A DNA stretch of 19,742 nucleotides, taken from NCBI GenBank assembly GCA_001662425.1, contig BDDC01001783.1, forward strand, positions 1 to 19,742, written 5' to 3'. Shown piece by piece: positions 1 to 9,061 of the stretch (position 1 is the first letter of the stretch; the number at the start of each line of letters is the position of its first letter). This DNA is from Chlamydomonas sphaeroides. Taxonomy: Eukaryota > Chlorophyta > Chlorophyceae > Chlamydomonadales > Chlamydomonadaceae. Under the pieces are notes generated by a model, which saw only the letters and a program-made list of their open reading frames with translations, had not been told where the DNA came from and searched no databases. A program made the position numbers and the translations under genes.

Positions 1-137
1 ACCCCCACACCCCACACCCCCACAACCCAGCGGCCTTGACTGCAGCCCCTGAAGATACAGCGTTAAATCCTGGCCTTCTTCCCTTTAGGTGTATGCTGTT
101 GGAAACAGACCGCCTGAACCGTTCCAGCCCGCGTAGG
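1..137 (+). CDS. Possible terminal exon of an upstream gene (partial)
   Basis: Positions 1-89 read like the tail of an intron: a C-rich tract at the start and a pyrimidine stretch (CTTCTTCCCTTTAG) ending in AG at 89. The following bases 90-137 translate without interruption to VYAVGNRPPEPFQPA and a TAG stop at 135-137, which looks like a short last exon of a + strand gene whose body lies left of the window. An alternative acceptor is the CAG at 27-29, but two of its three frames stop almost at once. I do not recognise the peptide, and fifteen residues are too few to assign a family. The call rests only on splice-site appearance and the absence of a stop, so it is tentative. Confidence 0.25.
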
Positions 138-1204
138 GGGGGGGACATGAATTATGGGTGGTAGCACAATAGAAGCAGTGGGGCATACTTGGCCATTCTT
201 TCTGGCCACGCCTTTTGGAGGCTCAACTCTGGCCATTGTGACATCCCCTCCACATCTACAGACCCCAAGGCCTCCAGATCGTTCCCCAGCGCGTGACAGG
301 GTGAACAGGCTGCTGCGACGAAGCTCCCGGCTTGGCCAGGTAGGGCAGCGGCAAGGCAGCGGTGCGCACTTTGCTTGCATGGTTGCGGAATGCCAGCCAG
401 CCATGAAGCAGGTGCCGTGCCACTGCTGCAACGCAGGCGGCCACACCTGCCACGCCGGCTGCACTGCCAGCAGCATCCCAGCAGGTGGAGCTGGCTCGTA
501 ATTGGCAGCTGGCACTTGCCAGAAAGCCTAGCTCGGCTTGTCCTTACAGCGCATAGATGATGCAAGGCAGAGGCTGAGGCGAGACGGGATTGCATGTGGC
601 CTTGCAGCGCGCGGGCCGGGCGGCAACTTTTAAGGGTTGTTTGGGGAGAGTCGGGAGGGGATGGTACCGACGGGTGGCGCGGCTGCATTGTGGTGGGACC
701 GGCGCTAGGGTGGGGCGCACGCTTGCGGTGGAGGCGGTGACGATGGTGGGGGGCTGGGAAGGGGCGGCACCAGGGGCGCGGCCGCAATGGCCGGGGCTGA
801 GGCGCGGGCGTGGGGCCGGGGCCGGGCGCGCTCTTCCGCTGGCGACCGTGGCGGCGACCATGGGCCGCGGCAGGGCGCAACCGGAAGAGCGGCTGCACTG
901 GTTGGGACAGGGGCCGGGGCCGGCGCATATCGCGCGATTCTGCTGGCGGCGGTGACTACAGACGATGAGGGGCCTTCCCCCGCGGCGTTCCGGCCGCCTC
1001 CGGCCTCCTTCGACGAGCACATTCAGGTCTGGGCAGCAGAAATCTTCAGCGTGGTGGGGAGTTAGGCACAGCAAAGAGAGTGGGGAGTACGCGTGATACA
1101 CAGGGATTTCGTCCCCAGGTAGGGCAGCATGGCGCCGTAGCAGGCACATGGGTAGATGCAGGTAGATGGGGGGCCCGCCGTGCGGCCAATGCAGTGCCTT
1201 GTAA
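138..1204 (+). other. No gene seen; possible 3' UTR of the upstream gene
   Basis: This stretch is very GC-rich and open in several frames on both strands, but the translations are low-complexity Arg/Pro/Ala/Gly strings with no recognisable domain and no convincing exon chain. If the terminal exon at 90-137 is real, this would be its 3' UTR. A TGTAA, the usual chlorophycean polyadenylation element, occurs at 1200-1204 on the + strand. A run of nine G lies near 137-145. Confidence 0.2.
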
Positions 1205-2240
1205 CTGTAGAACCAGCGTGTGAGTCATTGTATTGCCGCGCCCGCCTGTCTGCAGGCTCCGGTCTGAAGCAATTCATAACTTCGTGTGTCAACAGGTTCG
1301 CAACTTCGCATGCCATTCAACTGGATGTGCCTGAAAACCGGCCCGCCGGCCGGCCGCATGCCATTCAACTGGATGTGCTTGAAAACCGGCCGGCCGGCCG
1401 CAGAGCAGTGCGCAGCTATGCGCGAAGCGATCCTCAACACCTCCCCCGCCCGTGCGCGACCTGGAGCAACCGTTCAGCGGGCCGGGGGCGCCTCATGATT
1501 GCAACTTGACTGCCGCTGATGCCCCGCCTAGTTCCAGGTTACGGCAGGGGTTACGGCAGGGCGACCAGGTTGACCGCTGCGTGGGGCAATGGTCGCTTGG
1601 AGGGCAGGTCTTGATAACGCGAGGGCGCCGCATCTGCACATAATCAGGAAGAGGGGTGGCTGCTGGCTGGGTGGCTCTGGCGACGCTGGGGGCCATGGCC
1701 GATGGTGCGTTGAACAGCGGCCCGTGAACCCGCGTGGGCGCAGGGCCGCGAGTAATAGCCTGCGCGACGGGAACGTAGTATGTCTGCAATCCTTCCGCAG
1801 TAGCAGTGCGTTGGACAGGGCGGCACGGTGGTCTTGGCCTGTACGGTTATAAGGGCCGGGGGTGGCGCTGGGACGCGGGACGCGGCCCAATACACAGCGT
1901 GCTTGCATGGGGCCGCCGCGGGCTATTGGAATTGAGCTCTCCGCTTGTCAATCGCTTACAACACTTGCCGTGTACTCAGCGCACATCGTTGGTGGCGTAG
2001 AGGCTGTCGCGGCACGAACGCCCGAAACTTCCTTGCGCGGCACATAGCTGACGACAGTAGAAACTATTATCTGCGCAGTATCAAACACTTTGTTATACGT
2101 GCTCAGACAAACAATAGGCAGGCGCCTCGGCCGCGTCGATCTCAGCATCGAACTTTGACCCCACGGAGCTTGCTTCTCTGCCTCTCCCAACTAGCCGTAC
2201 ATCAAGTTTACACGGTTGAGGCTCCAGTGCGCCTGCAGTC
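1205..2240 (+). promoter_or_regulatory. Upstream and 5' UTR region of RVB1
   Basis: No coding exon is supported here. The last 330 bp before the RVB1 ATG are visibly richer in A/T than the surrounding DNA (for example around 2050-2110), as expected for a promoter and transcription start region. An inverted CCAAT (ATTGG) is present at 1924-1928. No convincing TATA box or transcription start could be fixed. The 5' UTR boundary is inferred only from the ATG at 2241. Confidence 0.3.
1308..1402 (+). repeat. Tandem duplication, about 48-bp unit, two copies
   Basis: A unit beginning GCATGCCATTCAACTGGATG occurs at 1308 and again at 1356. The copies differ by a C/T change in the middle and a small length difference in the GGCCGGCC-rich tail. 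Each copy contains GAAAACCGGC followed by a run of GGCC palindromes. It lies upstream of RVB1, well away from its start codon. No function is evident. Confidence 0.85.
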
Positions 2241-5200
2241 ATGAGGATTGAGGAGGTCTCGTCGACGACTAAGACCCAACGCGTAGCGACACACACGCAC
2301 ATCAAGGGGTTAGGTCTTCAGGAGAATGGCACCGCACTGCCCATGTCGGCGGGCTTCGTTGGGCAAGAGCAAGCCCGCGAGGCCTGCGGCGTGGTGGTGG
2401 ACATGATCCGACAGAAGAAGATGGCCGGCCGGGCGCTGCTGCTGACCGGTGCCCCCGGCACCGGGAAGACGGCGCTGGCACTCGGCATTGCGCAAGAGCT
2501 CGGAACCAAGGTGCGAGCACACACGGCTGCAGAAGCAGCAGCCAATAGGGCGCTGACGGGTTCGGGCCGGCGGCGCACGTCGTCAGGTCCCTGGGCCGCC
2601 GCCGGCCGCGGCACCCGCGCGTGACAGCCAGCTAGGCCCCCATCTGCCATTTGCCTGTCACGCCACCCGTACCGACTCCGTGTGCTTGCGCTGTGTGCTC
2701 AGGTGCCGTTCTGCCCAATGGTCGGCTCCGAGGTGTACTCTTCGGAGGTCAAGAAGACGGAGGTGCTCATGGAGAACTTCCGGAGAGCCATCGGTGGGTG
2801 CTATCCAACGGCCGTGTCGATGTGCCCGTTGCCCACGCGCACGGGCCGCCGGGACCGCACGCTCAAGCCTTGCTGCGAAAACGGCAGAGCCGTAGACCCG
2901 GGTCCGGGCAACAACGCGGGGCTCTGGACCCATGCGCGCGCACGGGTTGCACAGTGGTCCGTGCTGCACGTCGCCTGACAGCGCATGACTCCGGACCCGG
3001 CTTGCAGCTAGGGACAGGAATCCGTCCGCCGTCGGTGGCACGAGGCCGGAGCCAATGGCGATCGCGCAGAGAACCTGTTGCTGCAGCCGAGTCACACCTT
3101 GAAGTTGGCATGCCGGGGCCGGGGCTGCCGTCGGGATTGGCGGACAGCAACCATGGTAGCTCCCATTTTTGCAGGGCCCACGCTAGCGCGGCGGCCCAAT
3201 TCTGGGATGCCGGCGCCGGCGCTAGCTAGGCGTGGGTCCTGGAGTGGTGCACACCGACTGTGGCTGGAGCCACCAACATGCGGTGCCATCGGGCGGAGCG
3301 CGGACCAAACGCACCTGCTTAACCATATGCTTACCATGCCCCATGTCCCATCAGCACCGGTATCAGCATCAGCACCCGCCCGTGTTGGTCTGTGCCGCCC
3401 GCAGGCCTGCGCATCAAGGAGAACAAGGAGGTGTACGAGGGCGAGGTCACGGAGCTGAACCCCGAGTACACGGAGGCGACGGTGGGGCGGGGCCCTGCGG
3501 TGGGGTGGGCGAGAGGGCGTCCTGGGTTCCTCCTGACGTAGCTCTACGTGAATCCATGTCTGGCTCACCTCTTTCCGTCCTCCCGCTCGCCCCCGCCTGT
3601 CAGGGTGGCGGCTTTGGCAAGGTTGTGAGCCACGTGGTCATTGGCCTCAAGACGGCAAAAGGCACCAAGCAGGTGGGCCGAAGGGCGGGACCGGCTTCAG
3701 GAGGAGGCTCGGCGCTGGCGCTCGAGCTGGCTGGGACGGGGCCACAGTAGCTGTGAAGGAAGACCATGGCCCTATGCCGGCACGTGGTCGCGACGCTTTG
3801 GTGTAGGTGGCCCAGAAACCGGACTGTGGGACGGGCAAGGGCGTTTGGCTTGGCTTAGCTGGGGCTGCAGCCGCCAGTGTGGGCTAGCTGCTGGTGTGCG
3901 CCCACCGCGCCGTGTAATGACCCGTGTTCTGGCCCCCATCTTCCTGCCCTCGTTGGCTCTGTCCTCTCTGAGTCCTTCCTCTTAACACCCTGTCGCGTGA
4001 GGACAGTCTGCCAACGTTCCCCTCTGCGCCCACCCGCCCCCCGTGCGCAGCTCAAGCTGGACCCCACCATCTACGACGCGCTGCAGAAGGAGAAGGTCCA
4101 GGTGAGCCCGACGAGGCATCAGCAGGGGCGGCCACAATCAAGCGTTCATTTGGGCAGCGTGGGTGAAAGCGGGAAGGGCGAGCGGGGCTTCACACCGGCG
4201 GCTGGCGCCCTGGCGGGCGTGCACTGCGAGCGGTGCAACGTGTGGGCTCAGCCCCTTGGAGCAGCACACGCGCCCGGAGCAGCACACAGGCGGTAGGTGC
4301 TTGCGGCCTGAGGAGCTGCTGCGGCCGCTGCTTGGAGGCGCTGCCGCAGGGTGCTGCCCATGCTGGCAAGCACCTGGGTCCGCATGCAAGTCCAGCACCG
4401 TGCTCGCCATGGGGATCAGGGACGCCGTGGCGCCTGTCGCCTGACGCCTGGGGATAGACCCGCTCGTCGCCGCCCGCTGCTGACGTGTGCGTTGCCGCTG
4501 TCCGCCCCCAGCCCGGCGACGTGATCTACATCGAGGCCAACAGCGGCGCCGTCAAGCGCGTGGGCCGGTGAGTGGCGCCGAGCCCCTCGCATAACGTGCC
4601 CTGAGGCGCACACGTGGCGGCGCTTTGGCGTCGAGAGGGGCTGCCGCGTGGAACCGCGGGCGCGGGCGCATGGCAAACTGACAGGCCTTGTGACCGCCGC
4701 CGCGCATCACGCGAGCGCTAGATTCGCCGGGGGCATGGGTCCGCCCCGGGGGCGTCCGGAGCGTGAGGCGCAGCGCGCAGCCTGGCCGCGCCCAACTGCG
4801 CTCGACGTCTGCGCGGTGGGGGCTTGGCGGCGCCCTGCGCCGTGCTGGCCGCGACGCGCAGCTGCGCTGGCACCTACATCCCCGCCGGCCGCCGCCCGCC
4901 GTGCCGCAGGTGCGACACGTACGCCACCGAGTTTGACCTGGAGGCGGAGGAGTACGTGCCGCTGCCCAAGGTGCGGCTGCGGCAAGGGAGCGGCAAGGGC
5001 GCGGCGCAGGCCCCGCTGCGCTGGCGCACGAGCGCGTCGTGCCGCGCCGGCGGGGGTTGCGGCGCACACGCAAGACTGCCGGCGGGCGGTATGCAGGCGG
5101 TCCATGACGGGCCAGCGCTATCTCCCGAGGCGGCGGCTGGGCTGCCGCATGCGCGGGCAGCTGTGTATGAGCTGGCGGCATCGGTTGCATGAGCACGGGA

Positions 5201-8170
5201 GCACGGGAGCTGTGTCACCGCTCCCAGCCAGACACCGGGGGCAGCGGTGGCATGAACAGGACGTGGGGGCGGTCCAGGGGGGTGCCGCCCCAGCCTCTGC
5301 GGAGCTTTCCGCCGCTCGCCGCGGACCAGCGCCACACACACGCACATACGCCGCGCGCGTCGCTCTGCCGTGGTCGCGAGCCCAGCCGGTGCCACCTTCC
5401 TCCTTGCGGCCTCCCACGAACATCGGTCGCTCTGGGGCCTGGGCCGGAGCGCTCACCACGCTCCACACCGCCCCTCCCTCCCTCCTGGTCCCTCCCTCCT
5501 GCTCCCTCCCTCGACGCACAGGGTGATGTGCACAAGCGCAAGGAGATTGTGCAGGATGTGACGCTGCACGACCTGGACTCGGCCAACGCGCGGCCGCAGG
5601 TGCGGGCGAACAGAGCTGGCGGGCTGACGGGCTGGCGGGCTGGCGGGCGGGAGGCCACAGGCGATGCCCGATGCGCGCTGCAGGCCCCGTTGTGGGGGCA
5701 CAAGCGGCGTGCATGCCTCCTGTATCCTTACCCCTTTCGTGCGAGCTCTGGCGACGCAGCGAGTTGCCGCTTGCACGTGCTATCCTGTGGGCATGGGTCG
5801 CTTTCCCTGAGTGGCCTTCTCCCTGGCCTCGCCTCTGCTTGCCTTACCCAACCCTGCCCGCCTTCCCCTTCACCCCCACCCCCAGGGCGGCGGCGACATT
5901 ATGTCGGTCATGGGCAGCATGCTCAAGCCCAAGAAGACGGAGATTACTGACAAGCTGCGGCAGGAGATCAACAAGGTGGGCGGCTTGTCGGGGCCGGAGG
6001 GCCAGGGCGCCAAGGGGCCGGCGCCGGCACAGCGCCAAATCAGGCACGGCGCAAGGGGCTGGCCTCGCTCCTCTTCCTCGCTCCCCTTTCCTGCGAGGGC
6101 ACTTGCCACTGGCCCTGCCGCAGCCCGCATGGCGCCACACGTCCTCACGCGTGGCGCACCCCCTCCTCCCTGCCACCCTCGCTGCGCCCCGCCGCCGCCC
6201 CCCAGGTGGTCAACCGCTACATCGACCAGGGCGTTGCTGAGCTGGTGCCGGGCGTGCTGTTCATCGACGAGGTGCACATGCTGGACATTGAGTGCTTCAC
6301 CTACCTCAACAGGTGGGGGGGAGGAAGGGGAGAGCAGGGGGTGGGGGGATGCATGTGTGTAGACATGTGTTTGGCTTGTACGAGGAGGTGGGCGCACGTG
6401 CGGGACATCGAGTGCTTCACGTACCTCACGAGGTGTGTGTAGATGTGTCAGGGGGAAGGGTTTAAGGGGGAGGGGAAGAGGGGGGACTGAGGGAGAGAAA
6501 GGGAAGGAAGCACGGTTTGCACAGGGCAGCGCATGACGGGCGCTGGGTGCACGCAAGGGTGCCCTCTGCCCTGCTGATTCCCCCCGCAGGGCCCCCCACG
6601 CGCTGCCTCACCAGCCCAACCCTAGCCGCCCAACCTTCCCTTGCCCCCGCCCCTCCACCCCGTCCTCCCCTTCCTCCCCCCGCTCCCGTGCTCACCATCC
6701 CTCCACCCCATCCGCGCGCGCCGCACTGTGCTATTGCTTGGACTGGTTCGTCTCGCCTGCTGGTGCTGCCGTGTGCTGTGTGGCGTGCGTGATCTGACTC
6801 TGTGCTAATCGATGTGTGGAGGGACAGCTCTACTCCACCTGCTGGGGGCGATGTAACGAACTCTCCTCCCTCCCCCCCCCCTCCGCCTACCCCCTCGCCT
6901 CCCGCCAGGGCGCTCGAGTCCTCGCTGGCGCCCATCGTCATCTTCGCCACCAACCGCGGCCTGTGCACCATCCGCGGCACCGACATCACCTCCCCCCACG
7001 GAGTGCCCGTGGACCTGCTGGACCGCCTCGTCATCATCCGCACGCTGCCGTACACGCTGGTGGAGATGGTGCAGATCCTGGCCATCCGCGCCCAGGTGTG
7101 TCGGGGCGATGCGGGCGGGGTGCTGCGGCTGCTCAGAGGGCTGGCCGTGAAGCGCGGCGTTGTGTTGCGCGCGGCTTCGGCGTGAGTGCCGGCTGGTACC
7201 GTTTCCTAACTGTGCGCCTCGCGTGGCTGGCCCAGCGTGCCACTCCGCAACTGCAACACCACAATGCTGGCCCTTGCTCCACTCGTCGGCGCTGAGCACC
7301 GCCGCCCCTGTGGCTCCGCAGCTGCAGCCTGCTTGGCCCGGCTGCCCCCGCCCCCTGCCGTGTCCCCCACCGCACTGCTTGACCGCCCGCTGTGCCCCGG
7401 CTGTAGGTGGAGGGCATCGGGATCGATGAGGAGTCGCTGGCGTTCCTGGGCGAGGTGGGGCGCGGGGCGGGGCGGGTTCGGGCATGGCTTGCGGCAAGGG
7501 GAGCGCTAGCGGCGTGGGCACGCCGCGGGCGCCGCATGGGCTAGGGCAAGGGTGCGTCCCGGCCGTGCGCGTTCCCATTGCCGGCCCCTCCTCCCGCAAT
7601 CCCGACCTGCTGCGGCGCCTCACGCTTGCCCCATATGAGTGAGCACACCTCGCACCAAACCCTGCCCGTCCTTCCCTTCCTCCCTCCCCCCGCTCCCCCC
7701 CAGATCGGCGAGCGCACCTCGCTGCGCCACAGCGTGCAGCTGCTCACGCCCGCCTCCATGATGGCCAAGACGAACGGCAGGGACGCCATCAGCAAGGGCG
7801 ACTTGGAGGTGCGCGGCCCTGGGAAGGGAGGGAAGGGGGGGCAGGCAGGGAGGGCTGGCCGTGGCCAGGTGGTAGGGAGGGGCAGCGGTGCAGGTCGGCC
7901 ACGCGACCGAGGCACAGTAGACGGACCTCGTCGTCTGCGGACCACGGAGTATGCAGGTCGACACACCGCCACCGCCTGCCCCCTTGTCTTCCTGCCCTTG
8001 TCCCCTGGGTACGCCGAGCGGGCCGAAGCCAGCGCACCCACCACGCAGCACTGCGCCGCTGCACCCCCTCGCTCCCCTCCCCGCCGCTGCAGGAGATCGA
8101 CAACCTCTTCCACGACGCCAAGTTCTCGGCGCGGCTGCTGGCGGAGCAGGCCGACAAGTACATCAGCTGA
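2241..8170 (+). CDS. RVB1: RuvB-like AAA+ ATPase 1 (pontin/RVB1), complete, 14 exons
   Basis: Exons: 2241-2510, 2703-2793, 3405-3481, 3604-3672, 4051-4101, 4512-4567, 4910-4970, 5522-5599, 5886-5975, 6206-6312, 6909-7095, 7407-7454, 7704-7808, 8093-8170. All 13 introns are GT-AG and the joined frame gives 455 residues (human RUVBL1 has 456). The N-terminus MRIEEVSSTTKTQR matches the family and fixes the start. Motifs: Walker A GAPGTGKT (70-77, K76), domain II insertion about 125-292, Walker B VLFIDEVH (298-305, D302/E303), sensor 1 FATNRG (N332), arginine finger in LLDR (R356), sensor 2 SLRHSVQLL (R403). Family knowledge: RVB1 forms hetero-hexameric rings with RVB2, acting in INO80/SWR1 remodelling, in TIP60-type complexes and in the R2TP co-chaperone that helps assemble snoRNPs, PIKKs and axonemal dyneins. 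No catalytic residue is missing. Intron 10 holds a diverged copy of the exon 10 end. Confidence 0.96.
6313..6432 (+). other. In-frame candidate 120-nt extension of RVB1 exon 10 (alternative 5' splice site)
   Basis: Exon 10 ends in AG before GTGGGG at 6313. Reading straight on in the same frame meets no stop until 6440-6442. At 6431-6432 there is another AG followed by GTGTGT, exactly 120 nt beyond the first donor and in the same phase. Using it would insert 40 residues (Gly/Cys-rich, then a second DIECFTYL motif) between CFTYLNR and ALESS, between Walker B and sensor 1. The upstream donor gives the conserved protein, so this would be a minor isoform if real. Confidence 0.35.
6385..6437 (+). 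repeat. Diverged partial copy of the RVB1 exon 10 3' end
   Basis: Bases 6385-6437 resemble 6269-6317, the end of exon 10 with its donor. From 6401 and 6281 the two align for 35 bases with 30 identities, and similarity continues upstream with a 4-nt gap. The copy encodes VRDIECFTYLTR against MLDIECFTYLNR of the exon. Within DIECFTYL the only two base changes (ATT/ATC, ACC/ACG) are silent. Confidence 0.85.
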
Positions 8171-9061
8171 GCGCGGCATGCTGCGTGCCGCAGCATGGAT
8201 GCATCGGGGGCTGGGGGCTGGGGGCTGGGGGCTGGGGGCTGGGGGCTGGGGGCTGGGGGCTGTACTGGTGTGGGCTTGGAGCTCGGTGGGAGGGGCTGGA
8301 GGGATGCGGCAGCCGGCGCCCGGGAGCGAGCTGCGCTTTGGGTTGGGGCGAGAGGGGTGGTCGGGAGGGATGGTCGGAGCGCGTGTTTCTCGAGATGCTT
8401 TGAGTGAAGGTGAAGGCGCGTCGGATGTGTGTGCGAGTCTGTTGCGTCTGGTTGCCAGGGCTGAGGCCACGACGGAGCTTGCCAGAGGCCTGACCTTGTG
8501 AGGGCGTGCACGCGGTGGCGGCGTGACGGATGGCACGTCGTCGAGTCGGAGGAACCATGGGTCGCTGTGCATGTTCCTGGCTGCGACTTCTGCTCCCCCT
8601 TGCTCGTGGGCTCAGTGCAAGCAAGCTCCTTTTATGCGAAGGAGGTAATTGTCAATGCGGTGCTTCTGACGACACAGGAGGCGCTGCTTTAGGGTGTGCG
8701 CGCCATTGTGCAACTCGCCCCGGTGGTCCGCAGTAAGTTAATAGCACGAGCGCATATTTGCATACTGCACCAAGGAGGGAGCTCACGGAGCGAGCGTTTC
8801 CCCAAGGCCGGCTGTCGGCGTGGCATAGCCGCAGCGCCAAGCCTTCACAGCACGCATTCGCAAAGCATCACTCGTGACTTTTAATCCAGAACGCCCGGTA
8901 TTAAGCAAACTTGGATTCGCTCGGCTTGCACGCGCAACACCGCGACCTCCGCGAGCGCCTTACAAGACGCTTCCGAGCTCCGTGAAACCAGCTAGCTCTT
9001 ATTTGGTGCCCGGCACAGCTAGGGGCCGCGGAACGCAGGGCTTGAGCGCGCGGCCCGCGCA
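8171..9061 (+). promoter_or_regulatory. RVB1 3' UTR and VTE2 promoter/5' UTR interval
   Basis: The 891 bp between the RVB1 stop and the VTE2 ATG contain no supported exon. The first part holds the GGGGGCT array. I see no TGTAA polyadenylation element on the + strand anywhere in the interval. From about 8620 onward A/T-richer patches appear, including CTTTTATGCG near 8630 and GCATATTTGCATAC near 8752, which could belong to the VTE2 promoter, but no core element can be fixed. Open frames on the minus strand here are low-complexity Pro/Ser/Ala translations of the repeats. Confidence 0.4.
8206..8261 (+). repeat. (GGGGGCT)8 heptamer array in the RVB1 3' region
   Basis: Eight perfect head-to-tail copies of GGGGGCT start 36 bases after the RVB1 stop codon, so they are almost certainly transcribed in the 3' UTR. 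Eight G5 tracts separated by two-base CT loops are a strong G-quadruplex pattern in the sense RNA. The effect on RVB1 expression is unknown. Confidence 0.95.

Noticed and set aside
152..928. 258-codon minus-strand open frame
   Set aside because: The translation is Pro/Arg/Ala low complexity with no domain, and other frames are equally open; typical of GC-rich noncoding DNA.
4648..5526. 292-codon + strand open frame
   Set aside because: It runs through RVB1 introns 6 and 7 and out of frame with exon 7; the exons are clearly defined by family match and splice sites.
7541..8572. 343-codon minus-strand open frame
   Set aside because: It is antisense to RVB1 exons 13-14 and the GGGGGCT array; its repeated Pro/Ser/Ala words are the array translated backwards.
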